NCBI GenBank assembly: GCA_041228335.1
Contig: CP166130.1
Coordinates: 62,001 to 126,000, forward strand
Length of the DNA stretch: 64,000 nt
Direction: 5' to 3'
Source of the DNA: Alphaproteobacteria bacterium LSUCC0684
GTDB taxonomy: Bacteria > Pseudomonadota > Alphaproteobacteria > Puniceispirillales > UBA1172
In this document: positions 16,653 through 25,884 of the stretch, piece by piece
Layout of the letters: every line of letters begins with the position of its first letter
Position numbering within the stretch: position 1 is the stretch's first letter
Position numbers and translations under genes: made by a program
Notes under the pieces: model-generated
Databases searched by the model: none
What the model saw: only the letters and a program-made list of their open reading frames with translations
What the model was told of the DNA's origin: nothing

Positions 16653-17810
16653 ATGTTGCCTCAACGCGGTTTTCCAAGGGCAGAGTTTGAAGCCCGGCTT
16701 GACAGCATTCAAGGGGCCATGACGGCACAAGACCTTGAGGTGATACTGCTGACCTCTGAGCACGACATCCGCTATATTACGGGCTTCCGGAGCCAGTTCT
16801 GGCAGAGCCCGACCCGCCCGTGGTTTGTGGTGGTGCCTGCGCGTGGCCTGCCCGAAGCAGTCATCCCGACGATTGGCGTGCCGTTGATGGAGCGCGGCTT
16901 TATCGGCAAGATCCATAGCTGGCCTTCGCCTGCCGCACCGGATGACGGGATCAACCTGCTGGCCGGGGTAATTCGCGCCATGGCAGGCACGGCGCCCGGG
17001 CTTGGCATGCTGATGGGGCGGGAGACCAAACTGATGATGCCTCTCAGTGACCTGGAGCTGCTTAAACAGGCAATCGGTTCCCCTGAACCGGTTGACGCCA
17101 CGGAAATTTTCAGAATTGCCCGCATGGTGAAGTCAGAGGCGGAGATTGCCAAGATCAGGCATACCTGCCGCCTTGCAAGTCAGGTCTTTGAGCAGCTGCC
17201 CGGCTGGGCTTCGGCCGGTATGCCACTTGCCGATATCTTCCGCCGGTTCAAGATCAAGGCCCTTGAAGCAGGACTTGATGATGTCTCCTATCTTGTCGGG
17301 GCGGCCGGTCAGGGTGGCTATGGCGATATCATTTCCCCGCCCGGCGATGAGCCGCTCCAGCCCGGCGATGTGCTGATGCTTGATACCGGCTGTTGCTGGG
17401 ACGGGTATTTCTGTGACTTTGACCGCAATTTCGCGGTCGGGAATGTTTCCTCCGAGGCCGAGGATGCCCACGCGCTTCTATGGCAGGCGACGGAAGATGC
17501 GCTGACGCAAATCAAGATCGGCATGACCTCGGCCGATCTTTTCGCCATCATGGCGGAACGACTTGGGACCGATGGCGACGGGGTCGGGCGGTTTGGCCAT
17601 GGCCTCGGCATGCAACTGACCGAGCCGCCTTCACATATCAGCTGGGATCAGACCGTGCTGCAGGAAAACATGGTCCTTACCCTTGAGCCGTCTGTTGAGA
17701 TCAGCGAAGGCCGGATGCTGGTGCATGAAGAAAATATCGTCCTCAGATCCGATGGCGTCGAATTGCTGACAACACGGGCAAGCGCCGTCCTGCCGCGCCT
17801 TCAGGCTTGA
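16653..17810 (+). CDS. M24 family Xaa-Pro peptidase
   Basis: The 385-residue protein has the creatinase N-terminal domain (LLTSEHDIRYITGFRSQ) and a pita-bread catalytic domain. All metal-binding residues expected of an active aminopeptidase P/prolidase are visible: two aspartates in LMLDTGCCWDGYFCDFDRNF, the histidine in GRFGHGLGMQLTEPPS, and the glutamates in LTLEPS and VHEENIVL. It probably splits an Xaa-Pro or N-substituted amide bond. A clear AAGGAG precedes the start at 16653. It is the last gene of the run starting with the transporter and overlaps the convergent Ldh-family gene by ten bases. It differs from the ectoine-hydrolase-like paralogue at 23687, which has lost this metal pattern. 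Confidence 0.9.
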   Translation: MLPQRGFPRAEFEARLDSIQGAMTAQDLEVILLTSEHDIRYITGFRSQFWQSPTRPWFVVVPARGLPEAVIPTIGVPLMERGFIGKIHSWPSPAAPDDGINLLAGVIRAMAGTAPGLGMLMGRETKLMMPLSDLELLKQAIGSPEPVDATEIFRIARMVKSEAEIAKIRHTCRLASQVFEQLPGWASAGMPLADIFRRFKIKALEAGLDDVSYLVGAAGQGGYGDIISPPGDEPLQPGDVLMLDTGCCWDGYFCDFDRNFAVGNVSSEAEDAHALLWQATEDALTQIKIGMTSADLFAIMAERLGTDGDGVGRFGHGLGMQLTEPPSHISWDQTVLQENMVLTLEPSVEISEGRMLVHEENIVLRSDGVELLTTRASAVLPRLQA

Positions 17811-18808
17811 GTCATCAGGCTACGGATCTTTTCCACCAGCGGGGTGTTGATTGCTCTTGGGGCATCGGAGAGGCGGTTTTTATGTCGCCGCTCACCTGGC
17901 AGACGCACACCTTCGAGCCCGGTCAGACGGGCAAAGAATGTATCGCAATGATCCGCCCAGCCCGGGCCGGCGACAATTTCGGGGCTCATGGCAAGGATGA
18001 ACTGGCCACCCTGGGGTGGGCCACCATCGCCATTATCCCCTTCACGAGCTTCGAAGGAGAAGTTTTCCCCGACAAGGCCAGCGGCCAGCAGTTCCACCAT
18101 CATGGCAATCGCCGAGCCTTTATAGCCGCCGAAGGGAAGCAGTACCCCGCCATCGGCGATCGCCGCCGGATCGGTGGTGGGCTCGCCATTTTTATCAAGG
18201 CCGGTGCCGGGCGGCACATCATGACCTTCCCTTGCGGCAACCTGGACTTCACCCATCGCCATGGAGGCTGTCGCCATGTCATAGACCACCGGATTCTGGC
18301 CCGGCCGTGGCCAGGCGAAGGCGATCGGGTTGGTGCCGAAGAGTGCTGACTTGGCGCCTGCCGGGGCAACCATGGGCATATAGGCGGTGCAGGCGAGCCC
18401 GACAAGATCAGCTTCCGCCAGCGCTTCGACTTCCGGCCAGAGCGCGGCCATGTGATGCACATGGCTTATGGCGAGCAGACCAACGCCTGAATTCCGTGCG
18501 GCTTCGATCAGTAGCGGGATGCCCACCTGATGCGCCATCGGCGCGTAGCCGTTATCGCCATGCAGTTTGACGAGCGCAGGGGTGGCAGTGGTTGCCTTTG
18601 GCCGGGCTTTCCCGTTCACCTTTCCTGACCTGAGCGAGGCGACATAGGAAGGCAGACGAAACAACCCGTGGGAGACAGATCCGTCACGTTCCGCTGTCAT
18701 GATCGTGGTGGCCAGCGCGGTGGCGTTTTCATGATCGGCACCATTTTGGGTAAGGCAGTCATAAGCGAGATTATAGATCTCATCCAGGCTGAGTTCGGTG
18801 GTGGCCAT
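17801..18808 (-). CDS. Ldh family malate/L-lactate (or ketimine) dehydrogenase
   Basis: The 335-residue product belongs to the type II malate/L-lactate dehydrogenase family, NAD(P)H-dependent enzymes with an unusual nucleotide fold. Family signatures seen are the histidine in ISHVHHMAALWP, the segment KSALFGTNPIAFAWPRPG, and the GGYKGSAIAMMVELLAAGL region. Members reduce pyruvate-type 2-keto acids, ureidoglycolate, or cyclic ketimines such as delta1-piperideine-2-carboxylate, and the sequence alone does not choose. It follows the thiolase gene by 75 bases on the same strand and has AAGGAG before its ATG. Its proximity to the D-amino-acid dehydrogenase-like gene would fit a role in amino or imino acid breakdown. 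Confidence 0.85.
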   Translation of the reverse strand: MATTELSLDEIYNLAYDCLTQNGADHENATALATTIMTAERDGSVSHGLFRLPSYVASLRSGKVNGKARPKATTATPALVKLHGDNGYAPMAHQVGIPLLIEAARNSGVGLLAISHVHHMAALWPEVEALAEADLVGLACTAYMPMVAPAGAKSALFGTNPIAFAWPRPGQNPVVYDMATASMAMGEVQVAAREGHDVPPGTGLDKNGEPTTDPAAIADGGVLLPFGGYKGSAIAMMVELLAAGLVGENFSFEAREGDNGDGGPPQGGQFILAMSPEIVAGPGWADHCDTFFARLTGLEGVRLPGERRHKNRLSDAPRAINTPLVEKIRSLMTQA

Positions 18809-18883
18809 GGGGTTTCTCCTTATCTCTCAAGTCTTGGTGATACATCAACTCTTCTGGTGAACGAATACATCATGGCGGAGATT

Positions 18884-20068
18884 TCATCCCACCTTCATGT
18901 CGATTACTACACTGATCCCTTGCCCGCCGCCGATACACATGGTTGCCATACCATAGCGCCCATCCCGGCGTTTCAGCTCATGGATCAGTTTGGTCATGAT
19001 CACCGCGCCGGTTGCGCCGACAGGGTGGCCTATGGCGATCGCCCCGCCATTAGGGTTGACGATATCCGGCGCAAGCCCAAGCTCTTTTGACACGGCGCAG
19101 GCCTGGGCGGCGAAGGCTTCATTGCTTTCCACCACTTCAAGATCGCTGATCTTGAGGCCGGATTTTTCCAGCGCCATGCGGCTCGCGGGAACCGGCCCCA
19201 TTCCCATGATGCGAGGCGGCACCCCGCCAAAACCATAGCCGATGATTTTAGCAAGCGGGGACGTGCTGCCGCTATTGGCAGCCCTGGCCGAGGCCAGCAC
19301 AAGCATGGCGGCGCCATCGTTGATGCCGGAGGCATTGCCGGCAGTGACGGTGCCATCTTTCTGGAAGACGGCGCGAAGTCCGCCAAGGGAGGAGATGGTG
19401 GTATCATCGCGAATATATTCATCCTGATCAAAAAGGACGGGCTTGCGCCTTTGCGTGACTTCAACCGGCGTGATCTGGCTTTTGAAATATCCTTCTGCCC
19501 GGGCGCGGGCCGCCCGCTGCTGGCTTTCATGGGCAAATTGATCCTGCTCATCGCGGCTGATTCCGTAATCTGCAGCGACATTCTCTGCCGTAATCCCCAT
19601 ATGACCAAGCCCGAACGGGTCATGAAGCGCGCCGAGCATCATGTCCTGGACACCGGCATCGCCCATGCGTGAACCCCAGCGCAGATCAGGAATGATATGG
19701 CTGCTCCGGCTCATTACCTCGACACCACCGGCAAGCGCGGTTTCGGTATCGCCAAGCTGGATCAGCTGGGTGGCGCTCACAATCGCCTGCAGGCCACTGC
19801 CGCAGAGCCGGTTGACCGTCAGCGCAGGCGCTCCCTCCGCCATACCGGCACCGATGGATATGCAGCGGGAGATATACATATCTCTTGGCTCGGAATGGAT
19901 GACATTGCCAATAACGGCATGGCCGATTTCCCCGGTGTCCAGACCGCTCTTGCTGATCGCTGATCGGGCTATTTCCACGCCAAGATCAATGGGTGGTGTG
20001 TCTTTGAGACTGCCGCCGAAACTGCCAATGGCGGAACGGGTCGCCGCAAGAACGTAAACATCGGTCAT
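18884..20068 (-). CDS. acetyl-CoA C-acyltransferase (thiolase)
   Basis: The 394-residue enzyme is a biosynthetic/degradative thiolase that joins or cleaves acyl-CoA at a beta-keto bond. It carries all three active-site regions: the nucleophilic cysteine at residue 89 in VNRLCGSGLQAI, the histidine at residue 348 in AIAIGHPVGATG, and the second cysteine at residue 378 in MCIGGGQG. The N-terminal TRSAIGSFGGSL is typical of the PhaA/AtoB-like branch. It may be cotranscribed with the downstream Ldh-family gene. No beta-oxidation operon is adjacent, although an enoyl-CoA hydratase-like gene lies at 26832. Confidence 0.93.
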   Translation of the reverse strand: MTDVYVLAATRSAIGSFGGSLKDTPPIDLGVEIARSAISKSGLDTGEIGHAVIGNVIHSEPRDMYISRCISIGAGMAEGAPALTVNRLCGSGLQAIVSATQLIQLGDTETALAGGVEVMSRSSHIIPDLRWGSRMGDAGVQDMMLGALHDPFGLGHMGITAENVAADYGISRDEQDQFAHESQQRAARARAEGYFKSQITPVEVTQRRKPVLFDQDEYIRDDTTISSLGGLRAVFQKDGTVTAGNASGINDGAAMLVLASARAANSGSTSPLAKIIGYGFGGVPPRIMGMGPVPASRMALEKSGLKISDLEVVESNEAFAAQACAVSKELGLAPDIVNPNGGAIAIGHPVGATGAVIMTKLIHELKRRDGRYGMATMCIGGGQGISVVIDMKVG

Positions 20069-20236
20069 GGAAAACTCCGCTTATGTTGATCGCATCATCA
20101 GACCAGATAACACCTTTATACTAGGTGGCGAGTCCAGCTGCCGTCAAACGCTATTCCGCTTCAATTAGTGCCTAGGCTTTGACGGACAAATCGGCTAGCG
20201 TTGAACATGTGACTGGTGATGATTTTGTGAGGGAAA

Positions 20237-23200
20237 ATGGGCATCAGCCTTCACGATTGCTATACCTCGAATTCGGGGCCTGCGCTGATCAGCGGCACCC
20301 AGGCGCTGGTGCGTCTCCTGCTTGAGCAGGCAAGGATGGATCGTGAAGCCGGGCTCAACACCAGAGGGCTTGTGAGCGGGTATCCGGGCTCACCTCTCGG
20401 CGGTCTTGATCTTGAACTTGCGAGATCACGCCGCTACCTTGATGAAGAAGGCATTGTCTTTCAGCCTGCCGTCAACGAGGAACTGGCGGCAACCGCGCTC
20501 TGGGGCAGCCAGCATATCGGCCTTTACGATCACGGCCTTTATGATGGGGTTTTCGGGCTGTGGTATGGCAAGGGGCCTGGACTGGACCGATCCGTTGATG
20601 CGCTGCGCCACGCCAATCAGGGCGGAGTTGCGCCAAAAGGCGGGATGGTCATCGCCGTTGGAGATGATCCAACGGGGAAATCTTCAACACTGGCCTATCA
20701 GTCTGATCAGACATTTGTTGCCATGGGCATGCCCTATTTCTTCCCCCGCCGGGTTGAAGATATTATTCCGATGGGGCTCCAGGCATTTGCACTTTCAAGA
20801 CATGCGGGTACATGCATCGGCCTCAAGATCGTGATCGATACGGCTGATGCCAATGTGGTGCTGGATATGGGTTCAATTCGCCCGGTGATAAGTACGCCGG
20901 AAGATGCCGGACCTGTTCATGTCGGCCGCCATGATCCGGCTATCCGGCGTGAAGAACGGCTTCATGAAGCCCGTCTGCCGGCCGTACTCAACTGGCAGAA
21001 GAAAAATCCGGTCAATATTCCGATCACCTCTTTGCCGGATCGTGGCAAACTCGGGATTGTTGCTGTCGGCAAAGCGGTGACCGAAACCCGGGAAGCTTTG
21101 CATATGCTCGGGCTTGACGATCCATCCGAAAAGGGGATCGGTGTCCTGTCCGTCGCCATGCCCTGGCCGGTTGAACCTGCCGCCATGCTTGATTTTGTCC
21201 GGCGGTTTGACGAGATTCTCGTGATCGAGGAAAAACGCAGCCTTCTTGAAGATCAACTCGCCCATCTGCTGATCAATCAGTCCAGCCGGCCGAAACTTTC
21301 AGGCAAGACTTCCCCTGATGGGGAGGCGCTTATCCCCGCCTATGGAGAGCTCAGCCTTGAAGGGGTGGCGGGCACCATATTCAAACGGGCTGAAGCCCAC
21401 AATATCAGCCTTCAGCCTGTTGAGGCTGCCGCCGAGTTTGGCAATCTGCCGCATGTGGCATCAAGAACACCCTATTACTGTGCGGGCTGTCCCCATAATT
21501 CGAGCACGAAACTCCCGGGTGGTGCGGTCACGGGCATGGGGATAGGTTGCCATTCCATCAGTGGATTCCTCACCCCTGACACGATTACGAATTTTACCCA
21601 GATGGGAGGTGAAGGGGCGTTCTGGATTGGCCGGGCGCCGTTTTCCGATCTCGATCACACCTTTCAGAATCTCGGTGATGGCACCTATACCCATTCCGGC
21701 TATCTCGCGATACGTGCCGCCATTGGCGCTGGCGTCAACATGACTTTCAAGATCCTCTATAACGATGCCGTGGCTATGACAGGCGGGCAGAACGCGCAAG
21801 GCGGGTCAAGCCCCGATGAAATCGCCCGCCAGATCACCGCCGAAGGGGCCGTCGCGGTCGTGGTGGTAAGCGATGATCCGGAGGCGATTAAAAAGACAGG
21901 CAACTGGCCTTCCGGAACCGGGTTTCACCACCGGCGTGATATTGTGTCAGTGCAGGAAGATCTGGCCCGTATCAAAGGCGTGACCGGGCTGATCTATGTC
22001 CAGACCTGCGCGGCTGAACTTCGCCGCCGCCGCAAGCGTGGCCGCATTCCTGACCGCCCTGAGCGTCTTATCATCAACGAGGCTGTCTGTGAGGGATGCG
22101 GGGACTGCGCGGTCAAATCCAACTGTGTTGCCGTCAAGCCTGTCATTCACCCCGAAGGGATCAAGAAGCAGATCGATCAGACTGTCTGCAACATGGACTA
22201 TTCCTGCCGTGAGGGTTTCTGCCCGAGTTTTGTCTCGGTCACCGGTGGTGGCGGTGCCGCTATCCCACATGTTTCACCTGATCTTCCCCCGGGGGATGAT
22301 CTTCCCTCGCCGCCGCTTCCCGGGGAAGGGATACGCAACATCTTCCTTGCCGGCATTGGCGGTACCGGTGTTTCCACGCTTTCGGCCGTGCTGGTCATGG
22401 CTGGCCGCATTGAGGGGATTTCGGCCCAGGCGGTCAACCAGACAGGTCTTTCCCAGAAGAATGGCGGCGTGACAAGCCAGGTTAGAATGTCACGCCGCGA
22501 AAGGCTGGATGAGCGGATGGTTCGCCTGCCGGCGCGGTCAACCGATCTGCTGATCGGCTGTGATGCGGTTGTCGCCGCCGGAGATATGGTGCTGAAAAGC
22601 CTGCATCCGAAGCGCAGCCACGCGATTATCAGCGCCCGGATAGATCCCGTTGGGGTGGATGGAGTCGGGGCAGGCCATGTTGTTGATGACAGCCTGCTCC
22701 TCGCTCGTCTTGGGGCGGTGATGGATACAAGCAGGATCACCCATTTCGATACGGCAGGTTTGTGCGAACGTCTTCTTGGCCGGGCAACCAGCGCCAATGT
22801 CATGCTGCTCGGGGCGGCGTTGCAGGGTGGCTTTCTGCCCGTGAGTCCGGCCTCGCTTGAAGAGGCCCTGCGGCTGAACGGCGTTGAGATTGAATCGAAC
22901 CTCAAGGCGCTTTCCTGGGGCCGCTGGCTGATGGTGGACCCGGAGCGCGTGCTCAAGGCCGCGGGCATGATCGGCGGGGCAGAAAAGCCACTGCTTGATC
23001 AGATGCCGGCCCCGGATGCCATTGCCTATTTTACCGATCAGCTGACGCGCTATCAGGACCAGAATTACGCAAGGCATTACCGCGAAATCATGCGCAAGAT
23101 TCATGCCGACATCGACCGGATTACGCAGAAGGACGATCGCCTTGCCCGCAAGGCCGCGCGGGCAGTTTTCCGTGTCATGCATATCAAGGATGAATATGAA

Positions 23201-23662
23201 GTGGCGCGACTGATGACGTCGGTTGCGTTCACCCGCAGGTTGAAAGATGAGTTCGGATCATCAATTAAGGTGAATTATCATCTGGCGCCGCCACTGATGG
23301 GGTGGCTGCGGTATCGCGATGGAACACCGAGGAAAATACGCGTCGGCTCCTGGATGACAGGTGTCTTTCATGTTCTTGCACGGATGAAAGGCTTGCGGGG
23401 GACGAGGCTCGATCCCTTTGGCCTCACCAGAGAACGCCGCCGTGAGCGGGCCTTCCGTGAGCGGGTGATTTCCCTGATATCGGCGGCAGCTTCGTCACTG
23501 TCGCCGGGGCAGGCGACAAGGTTTGAAGAACTGCTTGAGATCGTGCTGACCGTCCGGGGATATGGTCATGTCAAACTGGCCACCATGGATGCCGCCGAAC
23601 AGCAGCTTGATCAATGGAGCCGGAGCACGCATGCACCAACCGAGTCTCGTCGGGTATCGTAA
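20237..23662 (+). CDS. indolepyruvate ferredoxin oxidoreductase, alpha-beta fusion
   Basis: The 1141-residue protein combines the IorA (thiamine diphosphate) and IorB (gamma domain) parts of indolepyruvate ferredoxin oxidoreductase. It decarboxylates arylpyruvates, or branched keto acids, to acyl-CoA with reduction of ferredoxin. It has an N-terminal pyrimidine-binding domain (VSGYPGSPLGGLDLEL), a TPP-binding region (PYYCAGCPHNSS, then ILYNDAVAMTGGQ), a small ferredoxin-like cluster site (NEAVCEGCGDCAVKSNC near residue 620) and a C-terminal gamma domain (FLAGIGGTGVSTLSAVL). The fused form is common in aerobic proteobacteria. It sits 24 bases upstream of doeA and is probably cotranscribed with it. 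A ferredoxin-NADP reductase gene lies 2.2 kb downstream. Confidence 0.92.
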   Translation: MGISLHDCYTSNSGPALISGTQALVRLLLEQARMDREAGLNTRGLVSGYPGSPLGGLDLELARSRRYLDEEGIVFQPAVNEELAATALWGSQHIGLYDHGLYDGVFGLWYGKGPGLDRSVDALRHANQGGVAPKGGMVIAVGDDPTGKSSTLAYQSDQTFVAMGMPYFFPRRVEDIIPMGLQAFALSRHAGTCIGLKIVIDTADANVVLDMGSIRPVISTPEDAGPVHVGRHDPAIRREERLHEARLPAVLNWQKKNPVNIPITSLPDRGKLGIVAVGKAVTETREALHMLGLDDPSEKGIGVLSVAMPWPVEPAAMLDFVRRFDEILVIEEKRSLLEDQLAHLLINQSSRPKLSGKTSPDGEALIPAYGELSLEGVAGTIFKRAEAHNISLQPVEAAAEFGNLPHVASRTPYYCAGCPHNSSTKLPGGAVTGMGIGCHSISGFLTPDTITNFTQMGGEGAFWIGRAPFSDLDHTFQNLGDGTYTHSGYLAIRAAIGAGVNMTFKILYNDAVAMTGGQNAQGGSSPDEIARQITAEGAVAVVVVSDDPEAIKKTGNWPSGTGFHHRRDIVSVQEDLARIKGVTGLIYVQTCAAELRRRRKRGRIPDRPERLIINEAVCEGCGDCAVKSNCVAVKPVIHPEGIKKQIDQTVCNMDYSCREGFCPSFVSVTGGGGAAIPHVSPDLPPGDDLPSPPLPGEGIRNIFLAGIGGTGVSTLSAVLVMAGRIEGISAQAVNQTGLSQKNGGVTSQVRMSRRERLDERMVRLPARSTDLLIGCDAVVAAGDMVLKSLHPKRSHAIISARIDPVGVDGVGAGHVVDDSLLLARLGAVMDTSRITHFDTAGLCERLLGRATSANVMLLGAALQGGFLPVSPASLEEALRLNGVEIESNLKALSWGRWLMVDPERVLKAAGMIGGAEKPLLDQMPAPDAIAYFTDQLTRYQDQNYARHYREIMRKIHADIDRITQKDDRLARKAARAVFRVMHIKDEYEVARLMTSVAFTRRLKDEFGSSIKVNYHLAPPLMGWLRYRDGTPRKIRVGSWMTGVFHVLARMKGLRGTRLDPFGLTRERRRERAFRERVISLISAAASSLSPGQATRFEELLEIVLTVRGYGHVKLATMDAAEQQLDQWSRSTHAPTESRRVS

Positions 23663-23686
23663 TTTTTTCATGTGCAGGAGTTAAGA

Positions 23687-24874
23687 ATGATCTCACCCAC
23701 GTTATATTTTTCCATCGCCGAATATGAGGCGAGGCTGGCGCGCACCAGATCTGCCATGGAAAAGCAGGGACTAAGCCTGCTGATCGTCAGTGACCCGTCG
23801 AATATGGCCTGGCTGACCGGGTATGACGGCTGGTCCTTCTACGTGCATCAATGTGTTCTGCTTGGTCTTGAGGGCGAGCCGTACTGGTTCGGGCGGGGGC
23901 AGGATGCGAACGGGGCACTCCGGACCTGTTTCATGAACCCGGACCGGATCATCGGGTATGAAGATCATTACGTTCAGTCCACCGAACGTCACCCGATGGA
24001 TTATCTTGCCCGGATTCTTGAAGACCAGGGCCATGCCGCGGCCAAGATCGGGGTGGAAATGGATAATTACTGGTTCAGCGCGGCGGCATATCAGGCCTTG
24101 ACGCGGCATCTGCCCAATGCCCGCTTTGCCGATGCCACGGGGCTGGTGAACTGGCAACGGGCGGTCAAGTCCGAGCAGGAACTCACCTATATGCGGCAAG
24201 CCGGACGCCTTGTCGGCAAGATGCATCAGCGCATCGCCGAAACCGTCGAGCCCGGGCTGAGGAAATGTGACCTGGTTGCCGAAATCTACGATGCCGGTCT
24301 CAGGTATGATGCAGATCTGGGCCATGGCGGGGATTATCCGGCGATTGTACCGCTTCTGCCTTCAGGCAGTGATGCCGCCGCCCCGCACCTGACCTGGGAT
24401 GACCAGCCGATGAAACCCGGTGAGGGCACGTTCTTTGAAATTGCCGGCGTCATGCACCGCTATCACTGCCCGCTGTCGCGCACGGTGTTTCTGGGCAAGC
24501 CGCCAGCAGATATGCTTGAGGCGGAAAAAGCCGTTCTTGAAGGGATGGAGGCCGGACTTGAAGAAGCGCGTGCCGGGCGGCGATGCGCGGATATCGCCCG
24601 CGCGTTTTTCGGCACATTGCGGCGCTACGGGATTGAGAAGAACAACCGGGCAGGCTACCCGATCGGCCTTTCCTACCCACCGGATTGGGGCGAGCGCACC
24701 ATGTCGATCCGCGATACCGATGAAAGCGTGCTTGAGCCCGGCATGACCTTTCATTTCATGACCGGTCTCTGGATGGAAAACTGGGGGCTTGAGATTACCG
24801 AAAGCATCGTCATCACCGATGGTGCACCGGAATGCCTGGCTGAAGTGCCGCGCCAGCTGCTGATAAAAGGATAG
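23687..24874 (+). CDS. doeA: ectoine hydrolase (DoeA/EutD-like)
   Basis: DoeA opens the ring of ectoine to N-acetyl-diaminobutyrate isomers, the first step of ectoine use as carbon and nitrogen source. The protein (395 residues from this start) has the M24 creatinase fold. It also carries segments typical of DoeA: SDPSNMAWLTGYDGWSFYVH, DHYVQSTERHPMD, GVEMDNYWFSAAAY, EIAGVMHRYHCPLSRTVFLG and YPIGLSYPPDWGERTM. The metal-ligand pattern of ordinary Xaa-Pro peptidases is changed, as expected for this group. The start at 23687 is favoured over a GTG at 23672 because CAGGAG (23675-23680) lies six bases before the ATG. It is followed five bases later by doeB. Confidence 0.88.
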   Translation: MISPTLYFSIAEYEARLARTRSAMEKQGLSLLIVSDPSNMAWLTGYDGWSFYVHQCVLLGLEGEPYWFGRGQDANGALRTCFMNPDRIIGYEDHYVQSTERHPMDYLARILEDQGHAAAKIGVEMDNYWFSAAAYQALTRHLPNARFADATGLVNWQRAVKSEQELTYMRQAGRLVGKMHQRIAETVEPGLRKCDLVAEIYDAGLRYDADLGHGGDYPAIVPLLPSGSDAAAPHLTWDDQPMKPGEGTFFEIAGVMHRYHCPLSRTVFLGKPPADMLEAEKAVLEGMEAGLEEARAGRRCADIARAFFGTLRRYGIEKNNRAGYPIGLSYPPDWGERTMSIRDTDESVLEPGMTFHFMTGLWMENWGLEITESIVITDGAPECLAEVPRQLLIKG

Positions 24875-24879
24875 GTAAG

Positions 24880-25875
24880 ATGAAACCAAGCCCGATTGCC
24901 GCGACCATTCCCTTTGATGAAGATGGCTGTCATCACGGATATCTGCGTCTGCCCCATAGCCGGGATGCATCTGCCTGGGGGAATCTGATGATACCGATCA
25001 CCGTGATCCGAAACGGCGATGGACCGACAGCGTTATTCACCGGCGCTAATCATGGCGATGAATATCAGGGCCCGGTGGCGATACAGAATCTCGCCGCCAG
25101 TCTTGAGCCCGGCATGATCCATGGGCGCGTCATCCTGATCCCTTATATGAACTATCCGGCGTTTCGGGCAGGGCGACGGACATCGCCCATAGATGGCGGC
25201 AACATGAACCGGATTTTCCCCGGCGCGCCTGACGGCACGGTGACGGCGAAGATTGCCGACTATTTTGACCGGACACTCGTTCCCATGGCCGATATCGTGC
25301 TTGATTATCATTCCGGTGGCAAAACCCTCGATTTTATTCCCTTCGCGGCGTGCCACCGGCTTCCGGACAAGGACCTTGAGGCCAGATCCACCGAAGCCAT
25401 GATGGCCTTTAATGCCCCATATTCCATGACCATGCTGGAGATCGACAATGTTGGCATGTACGACACGGCGGTGGAAGAGAAGGGCAAGGTCTTCGTGACA
25501 ACCGAATTGAGTGGTGGCGGCACAATCACGGCGGAAACGGCACGAATTGCGATCAAAGGTGCCCGCAATCTTCTGATCCATGCGGGTATTCTGGAAGGCG
25601 AGCTTGTTGTCGAGAAAACCCGTATTCTTGATATGCCGGACGCGGAATGTTTTGCTTTCGCCGAAACAGAAGGGATGATCGAACCCATGGTTGATCTGGG
25701 CGAGCCTGTCAGAAAAGGTGAGCCGCTGGCCCGTATCTGGCCCCTGGACAGGACAGGCATCCAACCACAGATCATTACCGCCCGGCGTGACGGGATGCTG
25801 GCTGCCCGGCATTTTCCGGGGCTTGTTGAAATGGGAGATTGTCTTGCGGTGGTGGCGGTGACAGACGACGCCTAG
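24880..25875 (+). CDS. doeB: N-acetyl-L-2,4-diaminobutyrate deacetylase (DoeB/EutE-like)
   Basis: DoeB removes the acetyl group from N-alpha-acetyl-diaminobutyrate made by ectoine hydrolase. The 331-residue protein belongs to the succinylglutamate desuccinylase/aspartoacylase (M14-like) zinc enzymes. The zinc site is visible as the His and Glu in FTGANHGDEYQGP (about residues 50-58) and the later histidine in IVLDYHSGG. The C-terminal part forms the usual beta-barrel with FAFAETEGMIEPMVDLGEPV. The tight spacing after doeA supports the pathway. The further genes doeC and doeD (to aspartate) are not in this window. Confidence 0.88.
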   Translation: MKPSPIAATIPFDEDGCHHGYLRLPHSRDASAWGNLMIPITVIRNGDGPTALFTGANHGDEYQGPVAIQNLAASLEPGMIHGRVILIPYMNYPAFRAGRRTSPIDGGNMNRIFPGAPDGTVTAKIADYFDRTLVPMADIVLDYHSGGKTLDFIPFAACHRLPDKDLEARSTEAMMAFNAPYSMTMLEIDNVGMYDTAVEEKGKVFVTTELSGGGTITAETARIAIKGARNLLIHAGILEGELVVEKTRILDMPDAECFAFAETEGMIEPMVDLGEPVRKGEPLARIWPLDRTGIQPQIITARRDGMLAARHFPGLVEMGDCLAVVAVTDDA

Positions 25876-25884
25876 GCAGATCGA

